A stretch of 64,000 nucleotides of DNA from an uncultured Lachnospiraceae bacterium (GTDB lineage: Bacteria; Bacillota; Clostridia; Lachnospirales; Lachnospiraceae), in assembly GCA_910584845.1 (NCBI GenBank), contig CAJUDH010000012.1, positions 39,880 to 103,879 on the forward strand, written 5' to 3'. A model generated the notes under the pieces. It was not told the DNA's origin. It made no database searches and was given only the letters and a program-made list of their open reading frames with translations. Below are positions 6,523 to 15,432 of the stretch, piece after piece; position 1 is the first letter of the stretch, and every line of letters begins with the position of its first letter. Both the position numbers and the translations under genes were made by a program.

Positions 6523-9109
6523 ATAACGTCACCTCCTCCAGGGGAAGGGTAAAACAAAACACCGTCCCCTTCGGCTCATTGTCACCCACATGGACTGTCC
6601 CGCCGTGGGCTTGCACAATGGCCTTGCAAAGATACAATCCAAGGCCTAGGCTCCTGCGGTTATCCGCGATTTTATTGGCGCCGCAGTAAAACTTTTCAAA
6701 TATCTTGGCCTTTTCCTCATCCGAAATCCCTTCCCCGTCGTCAGCGACTTGGATTTTTGCCATGCCCCCGTCCCGTTTCGTTGTAATTTGGATGGAAGAA
6801 TTTGGCTGCGTATATTTTATGGCGTTATCTACCATATTCACGATAACCTGAACCACCAGCTTCGCGTCTGCCTTAACCAACATCATATCGTCCTCCAGCA
6901 CCACCGAGAGGCGGTGGCCCTTTGCTTTTCGGCTGGTGTGTTTTACTGCCTCTTCCACAATATCGCTTACAAGCTCGGTGGACCTATGTAAACTCATGCG
7001 GCCGTTTTCAATGCGGGTGGCATACAGCAGGTTTTCCACCAGGTTAATCAGCCACATGGAATCTTCATAAATATCCGAATAGATCTGCTGGCGGGTTTCC
7101 TCGTCGAAATGGTCCCCGTTGCCCATCAAATTGCTGGCGTTCCCCGAGATGGTCGTCAAAGGGGTCCGCAAATCGTGGGAAATGGCCCGTAGCAGATTGG
7201 CCCGCAACTGTTCACTTTCTGCCAAAACCGCGGCGGCTTCCTTTTCACGGGCATTCTTTTCATTTTCCAATGCCAGGGCGCACTCTCCTAGGATCGAAAG
7301 CAAAATACCGTGCTCCGAAGCGTCCAGGGGGCATCCTTTTGCCTCAATGCCCACGACCCCATAAACCCTTTCATTGACCCGCAAAGCCAAATAGATGTAT
7401 TGGGCATCCGAAAGGGTATCCGTGGTCGCACCTGCTACATGGTTGTTTTTCAACACCCACTCGGCTGTGGCCAATTCCTTTTCTTTGTCAAATGGCAAAA
7501 AACCGGCGCCATCCGGGCAAAACAGATGAGGGGCGGACAAACGCCCCTGGATATTTTCATAAATGGCCATATTCCTGCCCAGCAGTTTCATAACTTGTTC
7601 TGCCGTGGCATTTATAATTTCTTCCCGGCCCTTAGCTTTTGAAAGCATCTGGTCCGTGTCAAACAATACCTTGGTCCGGTAGGCGATTTTGGCCGATTGG
7701 CCCGCCTGTTCCTTGTAGCGGATGGCAAAGGTACCCGTAATGTAAGCCGTTAAAAACATAACAAGGAAAGTCACCGGGTACCCCGTCGCATAGGCAGTCA
7801 GGGAAAAGCGGGGGGTTGTAAATAAAAAGTTAAAAATAAACACGCTGGCAATAGACGAAACCAAACTGTACACCGGATGGGAAGCCGCCGTCGATGTCAC
7901 AAGCACGCCAAGGATATAAACCATAATTATGTTTGCTTCGGTAAATCCCAACCGGTAAAACCCAAGGCTAAGGAGGGTTGCCCCGGTTAATATCCCCAGG
8001 CTTTTGGCCGTGTTTTTCAAAATGTGGCGCTTACGGCGGTGCTTCGCCTTTTTCAGCCGGTATGCCCTGTCCGCGTTCCCGTCCGGGATAATATGGATGT
8101 CAATCTCCGGCACATAGGAAATCAACTGCTCTGTCAGCGCCGTTTTCCCAAACACATGCTTTCTTGCGGCGGCGCTCCGCCCCAGCACAATCTTTGAGAC
8201 GCCGGAAAGGCGGGCAAATTCCGCTATCTGGTAAGGCACGTCCTCCCCGTATACGGTTTCAATCTGCGCCCCCAGCTGCCCTGCCAGCTCCTGGTTGCCC
8301 CGAAGCCGTTTTTTATCTTCGGATGTAGCCGCGCTAAAATCCGGCGTCTCTACAAACAAAGCGGTAAATTGGCTGTTAAACGCCCTTGCCATCCTGGCGG
8401 CGGTGCGGATAATCTTGGCATTGGACGGGGCCGAAGACAGGCATGCCAGGATATGTTCGTCGGTATGGAAGCTGTTCTTTTGCCGCTGCTGGCCATACAG
8501 GCGCTTCACCCGGTCGGCGCAGCGCCGCAGGGCAATTTCCCTTAAAGCCGTCAATTGTTCCACGGTCAACGCCGGGGCCAAAGCGCTGTCCCCTTTCAGG
8601 CGGCCCAGCAATTCCTGGGGCTCAATATCCATCAATTCCACCTGGTCCGCCTGGTCAAACACAGAATCGGGGATCCGGTCCCATGCGGCAATGCCTGTAA
8701 TGGAGGTAACCGTATCATTCAGGCTTTCAATATTCCCTACATTTACCGTGGTATACACATCGATCCCGGCTTTTAACAATTCATCTATGTCCTGATACCG
8801 TTTGCGGTGGCGGCTGCCAATCCCATTGGTATGCGCCAGTTCATCTACCAGTATCAAGTCCGGATTGCGCTCTAGGGCTTGATCCAGCGCAAATTCCCCC
8901 GGGGCCGTTGTTGCAGGCGGGCCAAGGCACTCCAGCCCTTCCAGCAGGTCCAGGGCTTCTTTCGACGTATGGGGGGAAACATAGCCGACCAAAACATCCA
9001 CGCCTTGAGATTTTGCCCTTTGCGCTGCCTTTAACATAGCCAAGGTCTTTCCGATGCTCTCCGCATAGCCAAAGAATATCTTTAAATTCCCTTTCTTTGC
9101 CTGCGCCAT
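6488..9109 (-). CDS. kdpD: KdpD-type osmosensitive potassium sensor histidine kinase
   Basis: A full-length 873-residue KdpD. In order it has the KdpD N-terminal domain (about 1-210, with the P-loop-like FGYAESIGKT, where GKT is kept), a universal-stress-like domain (about 225-345), four transmembrane helices of the DUF4118 region (about 370-475), a GAF-like domain, and a histidine kinase core with the phosphoacceptor in AISHDLRTPLT and nucleotide-binding motifs NAIKYT, DDGEGIS and SLGLGLYLCKA. The start follows AAGGAGGTGG. It ends in an unusual short GFGGGG tail that overlaps kdpE. KtrAB-type genes lie directly upstream on the same strand, instead of the Kdp ATPase genes. Confidence 0.95.
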   Translation of the reverse strand: MAQAKKGNLKIFFGYAESIGKTLAMLKAAQRAKSQGVDVLVGYVSPHTSKEALDLLEGLECLGPPATTAPGEFALDQALERNPDLILVDELAHTNGIGSRHRKRYQDIDELLKAGIDVYTTVNVGNIESLNDTVTSITGIAAWDRIPDSVFDQADQVELMDIEPQELLGRLKGDSALAPALTVEQLTALREIALRRCADRVKRLYGQQRQKNSFHTDEHILACLSSAPSNAKIIRTAARMARAFNSQFTALFVETPDFSAATSEDKKRLRGNQELAGQLGAQIETVYGEDVPYQIAEFARLSGVSKIVLGRSAAARKHVFGKTALTEQLISYVPEIDIHIIPDGNADRAYRLKKAKHRRKRHILKNTAKSLGILTGATLLSLGFYRLGFTEANIIMVYILGVLVTSTAASHPVYSLVSSIASVFIFNFLFTTPRFSLTAYATGYPVTFLVMFLTAYITGTFAIRYKEQAGQSAKIAYRTKVLFDTDQMLSKAKGREEIINATAEQVMKLLGRNMAIYENIQGRLSAPHLFCPDGAGFLPFDKEKELATAEWVLKNNHVAGATTDTLSDAQYIYLALRVNERVYGVVGIEAKGCPLDASEHGILLSILGECALALENEKNAREKEAAAVLAESEQLRANLLRAISHDLRTPLTTISGNASNLMGNGDHFDEETRQQIYSDIYEDSMWLINLVENLLYATRIENGRMSLHRSTELVSDIVEEAVKHTSRKAKGHRLSVVLEDDMMLVKADAKLVVQVIVNMVDNAIKYTQPNSSIQITTKRDGGMAKIQVADDGEGISDEEKAKIFEKFYCGANKIADNRRSLGLGLYLCKAIVQAHGGTVHVGDNEPKGTVFCFTLPLEEVTLYEEFSGFGGGG

Positions 9110-9231
9110 CCTGCCACCTCCTTGCCGGGGACATCTTCATTCTATTTTATCATAAAAATACGGTTTTATCTACCGGGAAGGCACAAATACGGTTTCCAAA
9201 CAAGAAGGCGCCCCATGGGCAGTAACGCCCC

Positions 9232-9879
9232 TTAAATATGGAAACACTTTTGGACAGCCCTCTGCCTGCCCAAAACCAATATGGATGTCCCCTTGCTAAG
9301 GACCGTATCCGGGACAATGTTCATATTCAGTTCCCCGTTTTCCCTGACCCCCAATATGTTGATCCCATACTTTTTCCGGATGTCCAGCTGGATAATGGTT
9401 TTCCCGTTCCAGTCCCCGGGGATGGATAATTCAAAAATTGAATGGTCGCCGTCCAATTCTATGTAATCCAAAATATGTTCCGATGTGCAGCGGATCGCCG
9501 TCCAGGAAGCCAACTGTTTTTCTGGGTATACTACTTCGTCGGCACCGTTCCGAAGGAGGAATTTCTCCTGCACCCCACGGGAAGCCCGGGCAATCACTTT
9601 CCCCGCCCCCAGCTCTTTGAGCAGGGAAGCCGTTTCCAATGAATTTTGAAAATTATCGCCAATGGTCACAATACAGGCGTCATAATTGCGGATGCCCAAA
9701 GAGGAAAGGAACTCCTCGTCTGTGCTGTCGCCAATTTGTGCATGGGTCACATAGGGCAGCACGGCATTCACCCTCTCTTCCTGATTATCCACCGCCATAA
9801 CTTGGATGTTTAAATCGTTAAGCCTCCTGGCAATATGCCTGCCAAACCTGCCAAGCCCAATCAATAAGATCGTTTTCAT
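9232..9879 (-). CDS. ktrA: Potassium uptake regulatory subunit KtrA/TrkA (RCK domain)
   Basis: A 215-residue cytoplasmic RCK protein with an N-terminal Rossmann fold (LIGLGRFGRHIA, followed by the acidic AVDNQEE) that binds nucleotides, and a C-terminal RCK_C domain. The length fits a single-unit KtrA rather than the double-unit TrkA. It gates the membrane subunit encoded immediately upstream. The start is the ATG at 9879, six bases after AAAGGAGGT; an ATG six bases earlier lies against the ribosome binding site. It starts 14 bases after the ktrB stop, so the two form one transcript. Confidence 0.93.
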   Translation of the reverse strand: MKTILLIGLGRFGRHIARRLNDLNIQVMAVDNQEERVNAVLPYVTHAQIGDSTDEEFLSSLGIRNYDACIVTIGDNFQNSLETASLLKELGAGKVIARASRGVQEKFLLRNGADEVVYPEKQLASWTAIRCTSEHILDYIELDGDHSIFELSIPGDWNGKTIIQLDIRKKYGINILGVRENGELNMNIVPDTVLSKGTSILVLGRQRAVQKCFHI

Positions 9880-9892
9880 CGCCATACCTCCT

Positions 9893-11221
9893 TTATCCTA
9901 CGGTCATTTTCTCCTGGGGCAGCCTTGCCGTGTTCCCTTTTTTACTGCCGGACGCGGCAAAAATCAAAGTCAAACCGCCAACCCTGCCAATGTACATTAA
10001 CAAAACCAAGATCCCCCTGGATGCCAGGCCAAGCTTTGGGGTAACCCCCAGGGTCAAGCCCACGGTAGCTACTGCGGAAGCCGTTTCAAACAAACAGTCC
10101 AGCAGCGCAAGGCCCTCTATACGGCTGATGATAAACCCTCCGCCCAAAAACAAGATCAAATACATGGCCAAAATAGCCACGGCGTTTTGGACAACGTCGC
10201 CTGCTATCCTGCGCCCGAAAAAGTGTGTGTGTTCCCTGCGGCGGAATACGGAAACCATCGTGGAAAACAAAACGGCAAAGGTTGTGGTCTTCATGCCCCC
10301 GGCAGTGGAACCCGGAGATCCGCCCACCAGCATCAAAAGTATCACAACCGCCAGCCCGGTTTCACTGAAACCGTTTAAATCCGCCGTGTTAAAACCAGCC
10401 GTCCTTGGGGTTACCGACTGAAAAAGGGAATACCAAACCCGCCTGGCCAAAGGTTCCCGGGAAAATTCAAAAAAGAAAAAATACAAGGCAGGGGCCAGGA
10501 TCAAAAACGCGGTAACAGCCAATACCACTTTACTCTGCATCTGATATTTCCGGAACCGGTGCCGGTTGGTTTTTATATCGTCCCAAGTCAAGAAACCAAT
10601 GCCGCCGGCCACAATCAATGCCATAATGGCAAGGTTGATTGCCGGATCCCCGGCAAAATAGGTGAGGGATGAGTAATGCCCCTTACTCCCCATTAAGTCA
10701 AACCCTGCATTGCAAAAAGCGGATATGGAATGAAATACCCCAAGCCAAATCCCCTCCCCCAGGCCAAATTCCCGGCAAAAAGCCGGTGCCATGGCCAAAG
10801 CCCCTAACAGTTCCATAAAAAACACCATCTTAATGATAAAACCTGTCAGCTTTACTATGCCGCCGACTTTGTGGGCGGAAATGGCTTCCTGCATTGTGCT
10901 GCGCTCCTTTAAGCTGATCTTCTTGCCCGACGCGGCAAAAACTGCCAAGGCCACCGTTACCACCCCCATACCGCCAACCTGTATCAGTACAAGGATAACA
11001 GACTGCCCGAAAACGGTCCAATAGGTAGCCGTATCCTGCACCACCAGCCCGGTAACGCAGACTGCCGAAGTCGCCGTAAACAGTGCGTCCGCAAAGCTTG
11101 CGCCCTGCCCGTCCTGTGTGGAAGCAGGGAACATAAGAAACAGGCTCCCCACTAAAATTACGGCAGCAAAACCCAGGATAATGATTTGAGACGAAGATAG
11201 CCTTCTTTCAATTTCCCCCAT
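9893..11221 (-). CDS. ktrB: Potassium transporter membrane subunit KtrB/TrkH
   Basis: A 442-residue integral membrane protein of the Trk/Ktr/HKT family with four membrane-pore-membrane repeats. The filter-like glycine loops are visible as TSAVCVTGL, SAFCNAGFD, TPRTAGFNT and ASAVATVGLTLG, each placing the selectivity glycine in its pore loop. The start is the ATG of MGEIERRL, seven bases after AAGGGGTG; the longer frame to 11302 is not supported. It pairs with ktrA downstream and with the KdpDE sensor further downstream, a complete potassium sensing and uptake unit. Confidence 0.93.
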   Translation of the reverse strand: MGEIERRLSSSQIIILGFAAVILVGSLFLMFPASTQDGQGASFADALFTATSAVCVTGLVVQDTATYWTVFGQSVILVLIQVGGMGVVTVALAVFAASGKKISLKERSTMQEAISAHKVGGIVKLTGFIIKMVFFMELLGALAMAPAFCREFGLGEGIWLGVFHSISAFCNAGFDLMGSKGHYSSLTYFAGDPAINLAIMALIVAGGIGFLTWDDIKTNRHRFRKYQMQSKVVLAVTAFLILAPALYFFFFEFSREPLARRVWYSLFQSVTPRTAGFNTADLNGFSETGLAVVILLMLVGGSPGSTAGGMKTTTFAVLFSTMVSVFRRREHTHFFGRRIAGDVVQNAVAILAMYLILFLGGGFIISRIEGLALLDCLFETASAVATVGLTLGVTPKLGLASRGILVLLMYIGRVGGLTLIFAASGSKKGNTARLPQEKMTVG

Positions 11222-11302
11222 ATGTACACCCCTTGCCTTCGTTTCCTTTTTTTTATTATGGCATATTTGGCATGAAGTGTGTATTAACGTAATGGTCACC
11301 AC

Positions 11303-11545
11303 ATTAAAATCCCATTAAGATTTTCTTTTACAGGGCCGGGCGGTTGGGCGCCACAACGGCTTGCGGAAAAACGCCAAGCCCGCAGGACCCACAAAGGCCC
11401 CGGGCGATATACAACGGCCGGGCAGCCCAAATCCTGCCCGGCTGCGGCAAATTCCATATTTTCACAACAAAAAATCCATGGCGCCATAGAAAAGGGCGGT
11501 ATGCCAACCCCTTTCCCATTTTGCCATGGGCTTTTTTATTTTGCC
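11303..11545. other. Intergenic region with a 9-base-stem hairpin
   Basis: No gene is seen. GCCGGGCAG at 11417-11425 pairs with 11434-11442. Neither side carries a T-run, so it is not a typical intrinsic terminator. It separates the ktr transcript from the genes to its right. Confidence 0.5.
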
Positions 11546-12196
11546 TTATGTACCTTCGCTTCCCCAGTCCACATCATAACGCTTTTCGATTAATAAACGG
11601 TTCAACATGCCGTCTTCCGTCCCAAAAGCCATAAAGTATTCATAATCTGCCATGGAAGCCGGGGAAAACCACATATACGGATCCCCTGTAAAATCAGGGA
11701 ACATTTCCTCTGCTTTTTCTCTGGAAATTTCGGTGACAGGCACACCGCAAAACAGTACTTGCCCCAAACCTGCCTTATTGCCGCTGCTTAGCGAAAAATC
11801 CATACGGGCAATCGTTGCGTCCCCCATTTTTGAACGAAACATGCCGGTAACAAAAGAAATATTTGCAAATACAGAATCGGTAATCCAGACGGTACCTCCG
11901 CTGTAATATCCCCCCTTTTCCAGCTTTGCCTCCGGGTCTATTTCATATTCCACCGCCTCATAATCCCCCGATGTTTCAGACACCGTAACCTTAAACCCCT
12001 GATCCAGCAAAGCCTGCACCGTGGTTTTGCCTACCAGGATTTCCTTCCCGTTTATGGAAACCGGGTATATAGGCGTTTGCATCTCCGGCTCCGCCGGGGG
12101 TTCATCGCTTTGGTTTTTGCCAAACCCCCCCAAAGCTAAAACACAATACACCAGGTATACGGCCAATGCCCCCCACCATCTCCACATCTTTTTCAC
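11546..12196 (-). CDS. Membrane-anchored secreted protein of unknown function
   Basis: Not recognised. The likely start is GTG at 12196, five bases after GGAGG, giving a 216-residue protein. It has one N-terminal hydrophobic segment (MWRWWGALAVYLVYCVLALGG, about residues 4-24), then an acidic and proline-rich linker. The exported part opens with a VSINGKEILVGKTTVQALL-like segment, a pattern seen in small exported proteins of Lachnospiraceae in which a NGK strand is followed by a helix ending in a DxGF turn. There are no catalytic motifs. It lies alone between two hairpin-bearing gaps and may be monocistronic. Confidence 0.7.
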   Translation of the reverse strand: MKKMWRWWGALAVYLVYCVLALGGFGKNQSDEPPAEPEMQTPIYPVSINGKEILVGKTTVQALLDQGFKVTVSETSGDYEAVEYEIDPEAKLEKGGYYSGGTVWITDSVFANISFVTGMFRSKMGDATIARMDFSLSSGNKAGLGQVLFCGVPVTEISREKAEEMFPDFTGDPYMWFSPASMADYEYFMAFGTEDGMLNRLLIEKRYDVDWGSEGT

Positions 12197-12340
12197 GTCT
12201 TCCTCCATTTTGTGCACGCCCCCGGCGCACCGCCCTTTTTTGGCCTTGGCATACCTGCGTGATGCATGTGTAAACAAGTTTCCTGTATCCTGATATTAAC
12301 ACAGGATATGGCTGTCTGCAAGCCAAAAATTTCATAGCCC

Positions 12341-13180
12341 CTACCGGGCCAAAGTATATCCCCGTCCGTTCACATTCATTACCGGCGCCGCCACAATAAA
12401 CGCGTTAGGGTCAATAGCAAGGGCCTTATCCCGGAATGCGGGGTACTGTTTCGCATAGATCACGCTCAATATTGCTTTCTGTGTTTCGCCTTGGTAGCCG
12501 GTTTCTATTTTTAAAAAGGTCATCCCGCCATCCAGTTCCTCTAAAACAGCCTTGCGGATCTCTTTATAAGAAGGGGAGATAATAATAAGTTCCACCTTCC
12601 TCTCCCCGGAAAGGATCGTCTTATTCATCACCCCTGATGTAAGGACAATAACTACAACCCCGTATAGGATACCGTCCCATCCCCCCCGCAGGATTTGCAG
12701 GGCAAGGATAACCATATCAAAAAACATCATGGAATTCCCCACAGGGATCCCTTTTTGCTTTTGCAGGATGCATGGCGGGATATCCATTCCGCCGGTAGAC
12801 CCCCCCGCCCGGATGACAAGTCCGATCCCGGCCCCCATCAATACCCCGGCAAAAACAGCAGAAAGCAGTTTATCCCCGGCAAACAATGATTCCGTAGGCA
12901 ACGCCTCAAACACCCCTAATATGAGGGGGTAAAGGATGGTTGAGCACAAGGAAGTCATGGCAAACTTCTTCCCCAGAAACAGGTAGCCCAATAAAAACAG
13001 GGACAGGTTGACTACTGCCGTAATCACTGAAATCGGCACAGGCACCCAGGACTGGACCACCAGGGCAATCCCCGTGGACCCACCCAACATAAACCGGTTA
13101 GGGACTACAAACGCGCACACGGCAAAAGCCAACAGGATATTCCCAGCCAATATGTAAAACAGCATTTCGAACCTTTTCAT
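12341..13180 (-). CDS. YitT-family membrane protein (DUF161 + DUF2179)
   Basis: A 279-residue protein with about five N-terminal membrane helices carrying the family features VVPNRFMLGGSTGIALVV and GGSTGGMDIP, followed by a cytoplasmic DUF2179 domain (about residues 215-275, ending NVNGRGYTLAR). The start is the ATG of MKRFEML, five bases after GGAGG; an extension to 13411 overlaps the next gene and is rejected. The biochemical role of YitT proteins is not established; transport has been suggested. It lies downstream of the PanE-like gene, separated by about 180 bases that hold a TTGTATATACAA palindrome (13297-13308). Confidence 0.88.
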   Translation of the reverse strand: MKRFEMLFYILAGNILLAFAVCAFVVPNRFMLGGSTGIALVVQSWVPVPISVITAVVNLSLFLLGYLFLGKKFAMTSLCSTILYPLILGVFEALPTESLFAGDKLLSAVFAGVLMGAGIGLVIRAGGSTGGMDIPPCILQKQKGIPVGNSMMFFDMVILALQILRGGWDGILYGVVVIVLTSGVMNKTILSGERKVELIIISPSYKEIRKAVLEELDGGMTFLKIETGYQGETQKAILSVIYAKQYPAFRDKALAIDPNAFIVAAPVMNVNGRGYTLAR

Positions 13181-13361
13181 ATCGTCCTCCATTCCGCGCC
13201 TGGGCACCGTGGAAAACCTTCTCTTCCCGCCGGTCCAGATGCTGCCTTGATTTATTTTTCTATATTTCATTATAAACCAAGAAAGCAAAAGAGATTGTTG
13301 TATATACAACAATCTCAAACATTTTTTCAACCCTTGTCCCTTTCCGCCCGCCCATAGCCGT

Positions 13362-14318
13362 TTAACTGTGGGAATGGGCATATTCCCTTTCCATCCCGCA
13401 AATCTTCTCATATAGCCGGTCGTTGACCGGAACCTTTAGCCCATGTTTCATAGCCATCTTTCTTACTGTGCCCGCAAACATCTCCACCTCCGACGGGCGG
13501 CGGCCGATCCCATCCTGGCGCATGGAAGGCATGCCTTCCGGCGACAGGGTTTTTAAAAGGTCCAGATACTCTTCCAGGTCTTTCCGGGACAATGCCACCC
13601 CTTCTGCATTTGCCAAAAGGATCACCTCCTCCATGGCCCCAATCATGGTATCATAAGCCTCCCCTGGCTCCAAAACCTCCCCATAATTAGCCTCGTATGC
13701 CATGCAAGTCTGGTTAAGCCCTACATTCAGCATAAATTTTCCCCACATACGATAGCGGATATCCTCCTCTTCCACATAAGGGATCCCTGCCCGCTCAAAA
13801 AAGCCCTTCAACTCTTCCATCCGCTTTTGCCGGCCGGCCTTTCGGCCCCCTTCCTTTTCCTCCCCTTCTAAAACCCCGATGCGAAGCTCCCCAAATCGGG
13901 AATAGGTAAGGGCAGTGCCAAATTTCACCGCATCCATCCCCTGGGCGATACAGTAAACCACTTTTTCCCGTCCAAACCGCCCTCCGATTATTTCCTCGCT
14001 GCTAATGCCGTTTAACACCGAAATAATCGTGGTATCGGGCCCCACACACGGAGCCATCACATCCAGGGCCTCCAAAAGCCCCGGCCCTTTTACCGCGGCA
14101 ACTACCAGGTCCACAGGTTCCATTTCTTTGTAATTTCGTACCGTAAACTGCCGGGATGCCCCATTTACCGTAAAATCCATTTGCCCATATCGCCTGGCCC
14201 TTTCTTCATCGGCAACAAAGCAGACGGCTTTTTCCCCCAGCCGTTCGGCAATCCGCTCCCCATACATCATCCCCAAAGCCCCCATCCCTACAATCGCTGC
14301 CTGCGTCCACTGCCTCAT
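13362..14318 (-). CDS. Ketopantoate reductase-like oxidoreductase (ApbA/PanE family)
   Basis: A 318-residue NADPH-dependent reductase of the PanE family. The Rossmann motif is VGMGALGMMYGERI near the N-terminus, the substrate lysine is in VVAAVKGPGL, and the C-terminal helical domain has the conserved WGKFMLNVGLNQTC (family KLxxNxxxN). The start is the ATG of MRQWTQAA, behind AAAGGGGAAAGGG. An extra charged segment (GEEKEGGRKAGRQK) is inserted before the C-terminal domain. It could make pantoate for coenzyme A synthesis, but no other panto genes are near, and related proteins act on other 2-oxoacids. Confidence 0.88.
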   Translation of the reverse strand: MRQWTQAAIVGMGALGMMYGERIAERLGEKAVCFVADEERARRYGQMDFTVNGASRQFTVRNYKEMEPVDLVVAAVKGPGLLEALDVMAPCVGPDTTIISVLNGISSEEIIGGRFGREKVVYCIAQGMDAVKFGTALTYSRFGELRIGVLEGEEKEGGRKAGRQKRMEELKGFFERAGIPYVEEEDIRYRMWGKFMLNVGLNQTCMAYEANYGEVLEPGEAYDTMIGAMEEVILLANAEGVALSRKDLEEYLDLLKTLSPEGMPSMRQDGIGRRPSEVEMFAGTVRKMAMKHGLKVPVNDRLYEKICGMEREYAHSHS

Positions 14319-14508
14319 TTTTTCCCTTTCCCCTTTCTTGGTTTTCATTGCCAGCCCCGCACTTGCTTATGGCAATACGCCTTGCCCTACACAGAAATGG
14401 CTTTTTCTGTTTTTATCTTACAACACAAACACCCTTCCGTCAATCTAATACCGGCCCTTGGCAGTGGCGCCGGCTTTCCCTTACGGCGTAAAAAGGGGCC
14501 CCTTTGTT

Positions 14509-15315
14509 TTAAGGGGTTTGCGGGGCCTGGTTCCCGGGGCGCGCCCCCTCATACAGCCCGGTCAGCTGTTGTTGTAGTCCAAGCCCCTGGCGGTAAAACG
14601 CCAAAAGCTGCTTTGCACTATATTCCTGTTTAATGCGGTAATCCGCATGGGTATTGGTTGTACTGGGGTCTAGGCCGCTAAAATACATACAGTCTACAAA
14701 ATTATTGCTGCAATAGTTTGTCCGGTAATGGCCGTCCCCATATACATCAAGGGGGCGGCCATCTTCCAAAGACAAGCCATCAACATAAATCTCAACTTCC
14801 ACATCGTAATATGGCCGGGTATCTATTGGGGAAGTATTTTCTACATACGGCGCCTGAAAGATGTTGTTTTTTACCAGGCTTAACTTTACCTCCTTTAATA
14901 CATCAACCGTTTCATGGGACCGGGTTAAATCCATTGTGCCGGGGTAGGAGGCCTCCCTTATATATTGGTCAAACCCGTAATAAAAGAAATACATCCCTCC
15001 GTCCGCGCCGGCTAACACTAAAACCGGATATTGGCAACGGTTCCAATCGTAACGTTTTTGCGGGGGGAAAGCTGGTTCTTCTTCGGTTTGCGGCAATATA
15101 AAAACTTCATATCCCCAGCTTTCTATTTCCGGCTGGAAGTCCGCAAGATGCCTGATAATAAACTGGATGGCGGTAAATTCATATTTCTGCTTTGCCTCTC
15201 GTCCCTTTTCTCTTTGTATTGCCCAAACGCTGACAACGCTGACGGCGATTGAATACAACAGGAGTACGGCCACCCATTTATTATTACGTAACAGCCCATA
15301 GATTTTCTTGTCCAT
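14509..15315 (-). CDS. Membrane-anchored protein of unknown function
   Basis: Not recognised. The 268-residue product starts at the ATG of MDKKIYGLL, seven bases after GGGAGGAAG. One transmembrane segment (about residues 15-35) precedes an extracytoplasmic domain rich in aromatic residues (FFYYGFDQYIREASYPG) and containing a cysteine pair around YCSNNFVDCMYF. No catalytic motif is apparent. It ends near a GGGGCCCC palindrome followed by T residues on the minus strand. It stands alone just beyond the hydratase gene. Confidence 0.65.
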   Translation of the reverse strand: MDKKIYGLLRNNKWVAVLLLYSIAVSVVSVWAIQREKGREAKQKYEFTAIQFIIRHLADFQPEIESWGYEVFILPQTEEEPAFPPQKRYDWNRCQYPVLVLAGADGGMYFFYYGFDQYIREASYPGTMDLTRSHETVDVLKEVKLSLVKNNIFQAPYVENTSPIDTRPYYDVEVEIYVDGLSLEDGRPLDVYGDGHYRTNYCSNNFVDCMYFSGLDPSTTNTHADYRIKQEYSAKQLLAFYRQGLGLQQQLTGLYEGARPGNQAPQTP

Positions 15316-15432
15316 AACGGATCTTCCTCCCTTACTTCGCCCGCCGCAGCCGTCCAAATCATGCCGTTTCCAAAATTCCTGTATTTAGTCTACCATAACA
15401 GACGCTGTTTTTCCATGCTTTCGGTGCCTTTC

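Noticed and set aside
13297..13308. TTGTATATACAA palindrome upstream of the YitT gene as a regulator site.
   Set aside because: A single palindrome with no second copy and no neighbouring regulator; noted in the YitT entry but not listed as an operator.
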